Assembly (NCBI GenBank): GCA_947446025.1
Contig: CANFEY010000014.1
Coordinates: 1 to 64,000, forward strand
Source: Bryobacterales bacterium
GTDB taxonomy: Bacteria; Acidobacteriota; Terriglobia; Bryobacterales; Bryobacteraceae
Reading direction: 5' to 3'
Length of the DNA: 64,000 bases
Part shown: positions 1 to 7,936 of the stretch, one piece after another
Numbering within the stretch: position 1 is the first letter of the stretch
Layout of the letters: each line of letters starts with the position of its first letter
Made by a program: the position numbers and the translations under genes
Notes under the pieces: generated by a model
Databases searched by the model: none
Told to the model about the DNA's origin: nothing
Seen by the model: the letters and a program-made list of their open reading frames with translations, nothing else

Positions 1-119
1 CTTCGCTCGGGCTCCCTACGTCCCACCGGCAGCAATACCGCTGGCGCTGGCGCCGGAACCTTATGGTTGTTCATGGATGAAATTCTTTCTCGCCCTGCTC
101 GGTAATTAGCGGTCGAGGA
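1..119. other. Unassigned edge sequence
   Basis: Two forward frames stay open from the window edge and close at 103-105 and 107-109. Either could be the last 34-35 codons of a gene that lies outside the window. Neither tail has a recognisable motif. A GAGGAG purine run sits at 115-119, just before the next remnant. Confidence 0.3.
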
Positions 120-340
120 GTGTCTCACTCATGTTGGCACGGAGGGGCCCCCGCGCAGACGGGGCTGTATTTACCGGCCCAGACCTATTCCACGGCGGTA
201 TTGGACAACTACACAGTAAGAGACATAGCCCACAGCCGGGACATTCCTATTTTGATCCGCTATCCCCTGGGCACCAGCGGGCCGCTGCCGATGATCCTGT
301 GGTCGCACGGTGGAGGCGCCCAGGTGAATGGCAAGCACAA
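120..340 (+). pseudogene. Truncated alpha/beta hydrolase (N-terminal remnant)
   Basis: The reading frame contains DIAHSRDIPILIRYP followed by PLPMILWSHGGG. This is the typical first strand and oxyanion-hole region of dienelactone-hydrolase/PET-hydrolase-like enzymes. Homology stops after about 70 residues. The nucleophile elbow GxSxG, the catalytic Asp and the His are all absent, and the frame runs into unrelated codons before a stop at 483-485. A GTG at 120 with a GAGGAG run just upstream could start it, but the spacing is poor. It is best read as the stump of a deleted gene. A short open stretch in another frame (340-420) looks like the tail of a second gene joined here. Confidence 0.6.
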
Positions 341-416
341 TGCCGCAGAAGCAGATTGTGATCCGCCAAGGGGACGATTTGGCCAACATCACCACCGTGA
401 CGCTCCGGGCGGCGCA

Positions 417-461
417 GTAGGGCGGACTGGCAGTCCGTCGCGGGTTGGCAACCCGCCCTAC
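417..461. repeat. Three-way-junction palindromic element (REP-like)
   Basis: An outer stem GTAGGG (417-422) pairs with CCCTAC (456-461). It encloses two perfect hairpins with the same GGC triloop: CGGACT-GGC-AGTCCG (423-437) and CGGGTT-GGC-AACCCG (441-455). The three arms would fold as a cloverleaf-like junction in single-stranded DNA or RNA. It ends 23 bp before the kinase start. The geometry is like REP/BIME-type elements, but only one copy is visible in this window. Confidence 0.7.
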
Positions 462-484
462 ACTGTCTTGCTAGACTATTCCTG

Positions 485-3127
485 ATGTCACTGGACACGG
501 GAGCGCGGCTGGGGCCGTACGCCATCACGGGAAAGCTGGGTTCCGGCGGCATGGGCGAGGTGTACCGTGCGCACGATTCGCGGCTCAATCGCGAGGTCGC
601 GGTTAAGGTGCTCAAAGAGGAAGTTTCAGGCGACCCGGCCCGCCGCGCTCGGTTTGAGCAAGAAGCCCGGGCTGCCGCAGCGCTGAATCATCCCAACATC
701 GTGTCGCTCTTCGACGTGGGCACGCAGGACGGAGCGCTCTACATCGTCACCGAGCTGGTGCCGGGGGACGGGCTCGACGTCATTCTGCAACAGGGCCAAA
801 TGCCAGTCAAGCGCCTGCTCGATATCGCGGTACAAATCGCCGACGGCATGGCCGCCGCGCACGCTCTACCGCTGACGCATCGGGATTTGAAACCCGCCAA
901 CGTCATCGTCACCCCCGACGGCCGAGCCAAGATCCTGGATTTCGGGCTCGCGAAAATGGGGCGCGGCGAAGGCAAGGGCGAAGACCCCACCCTGACGGCC
1001 GCGCTGACACAAGACGGCCAAGTGCTCGGCACCGTGAACTACATGAGCCCGGAGCAGGCCGTCGGCAAAGACGTCGACACCCGCAGCGACCAATTCTCTT
1101 TCGGGGCGATGCTCCACGAAATGGTGACCGGCAAAAAGCCCTTCGCCCGCGAATCGATAGTGCAGACCATGTCCGCCATCGTCACCGACGACGCCCCCGC
1201 CATCGAGCGCGAAATCCCCGCCCCTCTCAAGTGGATCATCGCCCGCTGCCTGGCCAAGGCTCCCGTCGACCGCTATCAATCCACCCGCGATCTCTTCCTC
1301 GAACTCCGCAGTCTGAAGGAGCACCTCAGCGACCTGTCATCCGTGCAGGTTGCCGCCGTGGAAGTAGTCGCGCCCCCAACTTCGTGGAAGAAGTTAGCAC
1401 TAGGCTTCGCAGCAGGAGCCGCCCTCGTCGCCGCAGCAGCGTTTCTTATGACCCGAGGCGCATCCCCAAAAGCTCAAGCGCTCACCTACACCCCGTTCTC
1501 CTTCCAAGCCGGTGGCAACCAAGCTCCCGTATGGTCTCCCGACGGCAAAGGCGTGGCCTTCGCCGCCCGCCAAAGTGAAACCGATCCCTACCAGGTCTAC
1601 GTCCACTATCTCGATTCTTCCAACGCCACGCAGTTGACCAAGATCCCCGAAGGTGGACTGCCTGTAGCGTGGACCAAAGCAGGGCGCGTCGTGTTTCGCT
1701 CGCCGAAAGAGCCTGCCGGGTTGTGGTCGGTCTCACCCGTAGGCGGCGAACCGGAACCTCTGCTAGCTGTACGGGGCCTCGGTAGCGCGGACGTTTCCCG
1801 GGACGGCTCCGCCGTGGCGTATTACGAGCCCGACAAGAACGGGAATTACAACGTCATGCTCAGTGCTCCCGCTGGATCCCCGGCAACGCCCTATGCCCCG
1901 GCCCCGTTCGTGACCAAGGCTGCGTTCAACGGGTACCAGGTCAAGTTTTCACCCGACCGCAAACAGATACTGCTGCTACGAAATCCGACCACCGGAGAAG
2001 AGGCGTGGCTCATGCCCTACCCACCGGACCCATCGAATCCACCTCACCGGATACTGGAGAAATTCCCTCTGAGTACGTCTACTCCGACCGTTTCGTGGAT
2101 GCCGGACAACCGCCGCGTTGTTCTGGCAATGTCCACCGGAGCCGAGCCCAGTCAACTGTATGTGGCCGACACCGTTTCGGGAGAGTATTCCGTACTCTCC
2201 AGCGGCACCACGGGACAAGGGACTCCGGCGGTGTCGCCCGATGGAAGCCGGTTAGTGTTTGCGGAAGGAGCGCTTGAGTTTGACATTGTCTCCGCTGACC
2301 TTGCGAACGCGGCCGTGACTCCGCTCCTCGCGACGAACCGGAGCGAGGATGCGCCCGCCTGGGCCGGGAACGGCTCGGCCATGGTCTACCTGACAAACCG
2401 GAATGGCGCACCCGAGATCTGGCTGCATAAACCCGGCGAAGGTGACCGCCCGCTGGTAACGAACCGCGATTTCCAGGGCGACAATACCCGCTTCTTAATG
2501 GGCCCTGCGTTATCGCCGGATGGCAACCGAATGATTTACAGGCGAACTGAAAAGGTTGGCCGTGCGCGGCTTTGGATGTCCGCGATATCCGGTGGAAGCC
2601 CTGTAGAGTTGGTCAAAGATGGAAAGGGTACGGAGAACCCCGGTGCCTGGTCTCCGGACGGCGTGTGGTTCGCGTTCTGGGTCACGCTCGACGGGAAGTC
2701 GGATTTGTACAAAGTAAAAACCTCTGGGCAGGCAATCCCGGAGTTGCTAACGCCTAACGTTAAGCGCACCGGCAATTGGGTCCCGGCGTGGTCTCCAACA
2801 GGAGAGTGGATATTGCACTCCGACGGTGGCGTCAAGTTAATTTCCCCTGATGGCAAGACCGAGCGCCAACTCAGCGACAAGACCGCCACAGTGTGCGCCT
2901 TCTCCCGCGACGGAGCCACCGTCTACTGCATCCGCGAGGCCGACTTCATCTCCATCCCCACAGCCGGCGGCCCCGAAAAGCGCATCGGCTCCATCCCCGT
3001 CGCGAATCGTCCAGCCACGAACCTGATCCCCAGCCTGCGCATGACCCTCACCCCCGACGGCAAGAGCTTCACCTACAGCATCCTCAAGCAGTCCTCAAAC
3101 CTGTGGATGTTGAGCGGGATCGAGTAG
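485..3127 (+). CDS. Membrane Ser/Thr protein kinase with TolB/PD40 beta-propeller
   Basis: This is a PknB-type (Hanks) kinase of 880 residues. The glycine loop GSGGMGEVY is at about 19-27, the ATP-binding Lys at 41, the alpha-C Glu near 60, the catalytic loop HRDLKPAN at 132-139 and DFG at 152-154, so the active site is intact. One transmembrane helix (about 303-323) separates the cytoplasmic kinase from an extracytoplasmic region of repeated 'SPDG' PD40/TolB blades (about 340-880). The architecture is very common in Acidobacteriota and suggests that the propeller senses an envelope signal. The ligand and substrates are unknown. The MmgE/PrpD gene follows after 2 bp, so the two may be cotranscribed. 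Confidence 0.9.
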   Translation: MSLDTGARLGPYAITGKLGSGGMGEVYRAHDSRLNREVAVKVLKEEVSGDPARRARFEQEARAAAALNHPNIVSLFDVGTQDGALYIVTELVPGDGLDVILQQGQMPVKRLLDIAVQIADGMAAAHALPLTHRDLKPANVIVTPDGRAKILDFGLAKMGRGEGKGEDPTLTAALTQDGQVLGTVNYMSPEQAVGKDVDTRSDQFSFGAMLHEMVTGKKPFARESIVQTMSAIVTDDAPAIEREIPAPLKWIIARCLAKAPVDRYQSTRDLFLELRSLKEHLSDLSSVQVAAVEVVAPPTSWKKLALGFAAGAALVAAAAFLMTRGASPKAQALTYTPFSFQAGGNQAPVWSPDGKGVAFAARQSETDPYQVYVHYLDSSNATQLTKIPEGGLPVAWTKAGRVVFRSPKEPAGLWSVSPVGGEPEPLLAVRGLGSADVSRDGSAVAYYEPDKNGNYNVMLSAPAGSPATPYAPAPFVTKAAFNGYQVKFSPDRKQILLLRNPTTGEEAWLMPYPPDPSNPPHRILEKFPLSTSTPTVSWMPDNRRVVLAMSTGAEPSQLYVADTVSGEYSVLSSGTTGQGTPAVSPDGSRLVFAEGALEFDIVSADLANAAVTPLLATNRSEDAPAWAGNGSAMVYLTNRNGAPEIWLHKPGEGDRPLVTNRDFQGDNTRFLMGPALSPDGNRMIYRRTEKVGRARLWMSAISGGSPVELVKDGKGTENPGAWSPDGVWFAFWVTLDGKSDLYKVKTSGQAIPELLTPNVKRTGNWVPAWSPTGEWILHSDGGVKLISPDGKTERQLSDKTATVCAFSRDGATVYCIREADFISIPTAGGPEKRIGSIPVANRPATNLIPSLRMTLTPDGKSFTYSILKQSSNLWMLSGIE

Positions 3128-3129
3128 CG

Positions 3130-4413
3130 ATGCACCCCTTAGCGTTGCGCTTGGCCCGAGTGTTTCACTCGGCGCGGTTTTCGGACCTGCCGCCCGACGC
3201 AGTGAAGCACGCGCAGATGATCCTCGCGAGCACCCTCGCCAGCGCAGCCTCCGGCACCAAGATTGAATCGGCCCGCATCATCCGCGACCTCGCGGTGGAG
3301 CAAGGCGGAGCGCCGCAGTGCCGGGTATGGTTTGATACAGCGCGGCTGCCATTGACGCTTGCAGTGCGGGTGAACGCGATGCTCAGCGACGCGGCGGCGT
3401 CCGACGATAGTGATCTGCGCAACGTCGCCCACGTCGGCACGCAGGTCACGGCGATCGGCCTTGCAGTAGGGGAACTGACCAACGCTGTTCCGGAAGACGT
3501 GCTGACCGCGATGGCCGTGGGCTATGAGGCCGCGGGGCGCTTCGGCGACATGGTGCGCGGCGGGCGGCCGGGGCTGCACGCGTCGTTGATTGTGGCTTTC
3601 GGCGGGACGGTGACAGCGGCTCGGTTGTTGGGGCTGACGGTGGAACAGATGGCGCATGCGATTTCGCTCACCGCGTCTTCAATGGGAGGCATCCTCATCG
3701 GCACCGATAGTTGGGATCGCGAGTACATGGCCGGCAACGCCGCGCAGACCGCGGTGCAGACGGCGCTGGCAGCGCAACGAGGGTTCACCGTCAATCCCGA
3801 CATGCTCGAAGCTAAGGGCGGCTTCCTTGACACATTCGGCAATAACAAGGTCGACCTCGATGAAGTAGCGCGCCCGCTGGGCGCGCCGTGGGATATCGAG
3901 CGCTATCTCGCCATCAAGCTGGTCCCGGGCGCTCACGCGCTGCACTCATCGCTCGAAGCCGCTATTGAGGCTTCCAAACAAGCAAGTGACGTCGCCCGCA
4001 TCATTCACTCGGGTCCGCCGAAGACCAGCATCACCTACGAGCCCCGCGTGCCCGAAGACATCGTGGAGGCGATCCATAGCTTGCCCTATTATTTGGCCAC
4101 CGGGGTTGCCGACCGAACCTTCGACTGGAGCCATATCACGCTCGAAAAGATGCGCCGCCCGGAGATCGCGGGCCTGATCGCGCTGGTCGAATACGAACCC
4201 GTGGACCGGCACTACGACTGGAACTGGGGCGGCACGGTCACGCTGGTGACAAAATCCGGGGCGCGCCACACCCACACCGTCGACGCCCCCCGAGGCTCGG
4301 GACCCCGCGGCATCGAGTGGACCGACGTGGACGCAAAATGCCGGGCGCTGATGGGCAAGAGATCGGTGTCAGACACCATAACTCCCGATCTAATGGGGTT
4401 GTTCCGGCGGTGA
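3130..4413 (+). CDS. MmgE/PrpD family protein
   Basis: The protein of 427 residues matches the MmgE/PrpD fold, which includes 2-methylcitrate dehydratase, cis-aconitate decarboxylase and iminodisuccinate epimerase. Supporting segments are the all-helical N-terminal half with GYEAAGRFGDMV, HASLIVAFGGTVTAARLLGL and LTASSMGGILIGTDSWDREY, then GGFLDTFGNN and LVPGAHALHSSLEAA. I chose the ATG just after the kinase stop. The longer open frame upstream lies inside the kinase in another frame. No citrate synthase or PrpB neighbour is present, so the substrate cannot be assigned. The last 24 bp overlap the convergent exonuclease gene. Confidence 0.85.
   Translation: MHPLALRLARVFHSARFSDLPPDAVKHAQMILASTLASAASGTKIESARIIRDLAVEQGGAPQCRVWFDTARLPLTLAVRVNAMLSDAAASDDSDLRNVAHVGTQVTAIGLAVGELTNAVPEDVLTAMAVGYEAAGRFGDMVRGGRPGLHASLIVAFGGTVTAARLLGLTVEQMAHAISLTASSMGGILIGTDSWDREYMAGNAAQTAVQTALAAQRGFTVNPDMLEAKGGFLDTFGNNKVDLDEVARPLGAPWDIERYLAIKLVPGAHALHSSLEAAIEASKQASDVARIIHSGPPKTSITYEPRVPEDIVEAIHSLPYYLATGVADRTFDWSHITLEKMRRPEIAGLIALVEYEPVDRHYDWNWGGTVTLVTKSGARHTHTVDAPRGSGPRGIEWTDVDAKCRALMGKRSVSDTITPDLMGLFRR
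4365..4377. repeat. GGTGTC-A-GACACC palindrome, copy 1
   Basis: A perfect 13-bp palindrome lies inside the last codons of the MmgE/PrpD gene, 13 bp from the stop of the convergent exonuclease gene. The same core occurs in a longer palindrome at 30529-30549, also where two genes converge. Confidence 0.6.
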
Positions 4414-4998
4414 TTCGCACAGCTGCCCGAGCGTTACCCTCCCCACCCGCGCGGCCAGCCGCAACAGGCGCTGAAAAACCAGAGCGGTCATGAACGCATC
4501 GCCCGGTGCCGTATGCCGGTCGTGCGGGATGATGCCGAAGCGCTCGCACAACTCGTCCAGCGAAAAGCTGCGGAACGGAGCCTGATCCGCGAAGGCCCCG
4601 TCGGCCTCCAGGCGCAGCCCCAGTGCCATGGTGTCCAGGCTGCGATTCGGCATTTGCGGTTCACCGTGGCGTTCATAGCCGACGTTGAAGGTGTCCACAT
4701 CGTGGCTGATGTGATGACCCACGATGACGCCGTCCTGCAAGTACTCGCGAAACTGCCGCAGCGCTTCCGGTTCATCAAGACCCGCCCGGCTCTCTTCCCG
4801 CGTGACGCCGTGCACCGTAACCGCGCTCGAGTTGTATTCCACCTTGAGCAGCGCTTCGTAGACATCCTCCACCAGAATCTCGCCGCCGACCACCGCAATC
4901 GCCCCGATGGTGATGATGCGGTCCTTGCGCGGGTCCAAGCCCGTGGTCTCTGAATCGAGCACCACGAAGCGGACCTGGTCTACCGGAGTTTCGTTCAC
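4390..4998 (-). CDS. DnaQ-like 3'-5' exonuclease (DEDDh)
   Basis: A compact 202-residue exonuclease of the DnaQ/PolC-epsilon family. Exo I is LDSETTGLDP (Asp and Glu metal ligands), Exo II is VGHHISHDVDTFN, and Exo III is HTAPGDA with the catalytic His and final Asp, so all DEDDh residues are visible. The start chosen is GTG at 4998, which overlaps the TGA of the upstream DUF294 gene as GTGA, the usual sign of coupling. An upstream ATG at 5013 is possible. Exonucleases of this type commonly sit beside cNMP/CBS/DUF294 proteins, as here. Nothing shows that it is the replicative proofreading subunit; a nucleotide or RNA clean-up role is equally possible. Confidence 0.88.
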   Translation of the reverse strand: MNETPVDQVRFVVLDSETTGLDPRKDRIITIGAIAVVGGEILVEDVYEALLKVEYNSSAVTVHGVTREESRAGLDEPEALRQFREYLQDGVIVGHHISHDVDTFNVGYERHGEPQMPNRSLDTMALGLRLEADGAFADQAPFRSFSLDELCERFGIIPHDRHTAPGDAFMTALVFQRLLRLAARVGRVTLGQLCESPPEQPH

Positions 4999-6821
4999 GC
5001 CGCCTCCAGCCACTCACCGTCCGCCGTGAATTCCAGTAGATCAAGAATCGCGCGGAACCCGCTTTTGAGGATCTGCCGGTCATAGTGGCTCAGCATCGAA
5101 GGCAACAATTCCGAGCCGCTGTTGCGCTGACGAATGCCGGCGCGCGCCTGCTGATAGAGCACAATGCGCATGGTCTCCGACGCTTGCCGAAAGATCGCCT
5201 CACGCTCCGGCAGCAGCGTACGGGCTAGGCGGAAACGCTCCTGCGTGGACCCGCCCAACGCGCGCCCCGCGGCCATGCCGAACACGCGGCCCACGTCCAC
5301 CAGCGGGCGCAGCGCCGACGTCTCCAAATCGAAAATCGCGCTCTCCGCGCCTTCTTCGTCCACCACGGCGTCGCGGAAAAAGGTCAGGGGCGGCAGGCTA
5401 GAAAGACAATCATTGGCCAGCAAGCGGATGAAGACGGGATTCGCCCGCAGGTCGTCCTTTACGCCGGCTTCCAGCGTCCGCCACAAGCCGCGCTCGCCCA
5501 TCACGGCGCGTAAATCGAATAGCGGACGAGCCTGATGGATGGGATGCGCCAGCGGGTCTTTCACCCAACCGGCGTAGCGCTCCCGCCACTCTGCCAGTGG
5601 CGCGACCGAGGCCGCCGGATCAAAGCGCGCATCGCGGGCGATGTAACCGCAGTCGTGCAGAGCATTCTGCATCCGCAGAAACCACGCGGTGAACACCTGG
5701 GCATCCGCGCCTTGCCCCAACAGCAACATGGAACGCGCCGAGAGGGGTGAAAGAAGTTCGCCGCGGCCAGCCGCGCCGTAGTAGCTCCAGCAGTATTCGC
5801 CCGCGGGCGGAGGAACCAGCGCGGCCAGCCGCTGCAGAATCGCCACGTCGGCGCGATGCAGGAAGTCCCCCAACCACTCCACGGCACTGGGCGTGATGAG
5901 CCGCTCCAACACAAACGTCCGGGCCCGTTGTTGCAGGTGACGCAGCTCGTCCATGGACGAAGCCTTGGGGATAGCTTGCAGGATGGCGGAAGGGTGATCG
6001 CCGAAGGCCGGTTCCAGATCCGCCACCATGATCAAGCCGTGCAGTTGGCCGTGCAGTGCCCCGCCCTGCGTCACGGCGGCGACTCCCGTGGCTCCAGCCG
6101 CCAGCGCGCACTCACTCACCGTGACGTCCAGGCCGACAACGGATGGCGTGGCGTCCATGATGCGCTCCACCGGAAGCTGCGCGTCGAAATCCGCTCCCGC
6201 CACTGCGGCCACGATCAACGCCGGGGTGACCACGCCGATGATGTGCCCTTCGCCGTCCACCACCGCCAATGCATCTTCGCCGGCGGCGTGCATGCGCCGC
6301 GCGGCTTGCCGGATCGTGTTGCCCGCCGCGCACACCGGAGGGTCCACGCGCCGCACCACTTCGTAGAGCAGCGTCTCGTGCAGCCCCTTGCGCTGTTCCG
6401 GAGCGTGATACGCCGAAGCCACCGAGTTCTGCGCGGCGATGTAGCGCTGCGCCTGCAGATACTTCCCGAGCAGCTCGCCGAAAAACGCGGCATCCAGCGC
6501 GTAGACCACCACCTCCGCGGCCGACTTGGCCGAATAGAGTACAACGTCGCTGCCGTGAAAGCGGTCCAGGCCCACCATGTCACCGGGGCCGCGTATGTCG
6601 CGGAGTTCTTCGTCCTCCCACAAGGAAACCGTGCCGCGTTGGATGACAAACACGTGTGGCCCATGCGCGGCTTTCTGCCACAGCAGGAATTCGTCAACCT
6701 CGTGAAACTTGACGCGCCCTCGCGAGGCCAAAGCCAGCACGTCCTGTTCGTCCATGTATTGGAACGGAGGGTGTTGCTTGAGGAAATCGGCTACACGATG
6801 AGCAATGGCGGATGTCTGCAT
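4995..6821 (-). CDS. cNMP-binding / CBS-pair / DUF294 putative nucleotidyltransferase
   Basis: This 608-residue soluble protein has an N-terminal cyclic-nucleotide-binding-like beta barrel (about 10-125), a CBS pair (about 155-275), then a DUF294 nucleotidyltransferase-like domain (about 295-430) and DUF294_C (about 440-600, with PLAHPI and PPLTFFR). It resembles GlnD-related proteins that respond to nucleotides. In the family the motif GSxGRxExxxxTDQDN carries the metal-binding Asp pair. Here the first half is kept (GAAGRGE, 349-355), but the second reads SARS at 361-364, so the DxD is gone. The domain is therefore probably non-catalytic. It is translationally coupled to the exonuclease downstream. 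Confidence 0.85.
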   Translation of the reverse strand: MQTSAIAHRVADFLKQHPPFQYMDEQDVLALASRGRVKFHEVDEFLLWQKAAHGPHVFVIQRGTVSLWEDEELRDIRGPGDMVGLDRFHGSDVVLYSAKSAAEVVVYALDAAFFGELLGKYLQAQRYIAAQNSVASAYHAPEQRKGLHETLLYEVVRRVDPPVCAAGNTIRQAARRMHAAGEDALAVVDGEGHIIGVVTPALIVAAVAGADFDAQLPVERIMDATPSVVGLDVTVSECALAAGATGVAAVTQGGALHGQLHGLIMVADLEPAFGDHPSAILQAIPKASSMDELRHLQQRARTFVLERLITPSAVEWLGDFLHRADVAILQRLAALVPPPAGEYCWSYYGAAGRGELLSPLSARSMLLLGQGADAQVFTAWFLRMQNALHDCGYIARDARFDPAASVAPLAEWRERYAGWVKDPLAHPIHQARPLFDLRAVMGERGLWRTLEAGVKDDLRANPVFIRLLANDCLSSLPPLTFFRDAVVDEEGAESAIFDLETSALRPLVDVGRVFGMAAGRALGGSTQERFRLARTLLPEREAIFRQASETMRIVLYQQARAGIRQRNSGSELLPSMLSHYDRQILKSGFRAILDLLEFTADGEWLEAA

Positions 6822-6869
6822 GATGGGTTCCGGTTTCGAGAGCAGACGTGGCTCGGGGAAACAGGTAGT

Positions 6870-7775
6870 TTAGCGCGACAGGAACTCATCGCGGTAGCGG
6901 CTGGACTTCAGGGCTTCCATCGCGTCCTTGGTACCCAGGCCCAAAAGAAACTCCGAGGCTTCGCGTTGTGGGCTGGCGGCCAGAAACGTCAACAGCGCTT
7001 GCTTGAGTTCAGGCGAGAGCAGAGCGCCCCACATCTTCTTTAACGCCTCCACGGCGGCCGGATCGTGGGATTGCGCCAACGCGCTGGCGGCCTCCGCCCG
7101 AACGTCGTCGGCGTGATCGTGCGTCAAAAACCGCCGCGCGAAGGGGACCGAATCGCGGGGCGACATTTGCAGCAAAGAGTGCAGGCATTGGCCGATCACT
7201 TCGGGCTCAGGATCGCCGCTGAGGGCTTTGAAGCGGAGCAACGGCGCGGCCTCCGGAATGCCTGCCCGTGAAAGCGCCACTGCGGCGTCCACTCGAACCG
7301 TTTTTTCGGGGTCCGCCAGCGCGTCGGCCAAATGCGTGAGCATGGAGAGGTCGTCGAGCTGGCAATCGATCAGCGCCAACGCGCAGGTTCCCCGAAGCGT
7401 CGCGGCGGTGTCCACGCTGCCTCCCCAGACAGGCTCTTTCTGAACGTGGTGGAGGCCTTTGAGGTAGACCTCGGCGGCGTGATGCGAAAGATCCTTGAGA
7501 GCCTTGGCGACCGCGTTCTTGGCCCAACATTGGGGGTCAGACTTGGGGCCGTCGGGGAGCGCGCGGTCGAAGGCCGCCAGCAAATCGGGGATCAACCCGG
7601 ACAAAAGCAGATCCCCGGCAAGGCCAGCGGCCTTGGACACTATATAGTTGTTACGATCCGCCAGGGCTTTCCGCAGAGGGGCCGCCGCCGCGTCGGGCGT
7701 GGCCCGTAGCGCCTCCAGGGCGGCGATCTTGGCGTCGAAGGCTTGTTTGCTCATACGTTTGGCCCGGTCTTCCAC
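6870..7775 (-). CDS. HEAT-repeat protein
   Basis: The protein (up to 301 residues) is a solenoid of alpha-helical HEAT/PBS-lyase-like repeats, visible as recurring units such as DPEKTVRVDAAVALSRAG, DPEPEVIGQCLHSLL and HADDVRAEAASALAQS. No signal peptide or membrane helix is seen, so it is probably a cytoplasmic scaffold. The GTG at 7775 gives the longest product. An ATG at 7754 (MSKQAFDAK) is an equally good start, as neither has a clear ribosome binding site. It is on the same strand as the DUF294 gene, 48 bp away, and may be cotranscribed with it. No specific function can be given. Confidence 0.75.
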   Translation of the reverse strand: MEDRAKRMSKQAFDAKIAALEALRATPDAAAAPLRKALADRNNYIVSKAAGLAGDLLLSGLIPDLLAAFDRALPDGPKSDPQCWAKNAVAKALKDLSHHAAEVYLKGLHHVQKEPVWGGSVDTAATLRGTCALALIDCQLDDLSMLTHLADALADPEKTVRVDAAVALSRAGIPEAAPLLRFKALSGDPEPEVIGQCLHSLLQMSPRDSVPFARRFLTHDHADDVRAEAASALAQSHDPAAVEALKKMWGALLSPELKQALLTFLAASPQREASEFLLGLGTKDAMEALKSSRYRDEFLSR

Positions 7776-7838
7776 AAACCGGACGGCTCATTCTATTTCT
7801 AATAGGCTGAACCTATTGCACTTCCTGCCGTTGGGAAC

Positions 7839-7868
7839 TTGACAGCAGTGACCAAAAAGCCCTAAAAT
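7839..7868 (+). promoter_or_regulatory. Sigma-70-type promoter for the TonB receptor gene
   Basis: TTGACA at 7839-7844 and TAAAAT at 7863-7868 are separated by 18 bp, close to the sigma-70 consensus. Transcription would begin near 7875, leaving a leader of about 60 nt before the ATG at 7937. Confidence 0.6.
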
Positions 7869-7936
7869 TCTCTAGATCTTGAGTTTGCCACAGAGCACAC
7901 TTTAGATGCACTCAAAAAGGGGTCAATCCAAACTTA

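Noticed and set aside
2893-3129. Upstream extension of the MmgE/PrpD frame
   Set aside because: It lies within the kinase propeller in another frame and translates to an Arg/His/Pro-rich stretch; the ATG after the kinase stop fits the family's N-terminus.
5856-7043. Forward open frame of 395 codons across the DUF294 and HEAT genes
   Set aside because: It spans two well-supported genes on the other strand, is His/Arg/Gln-rich and has no recognisable domain.
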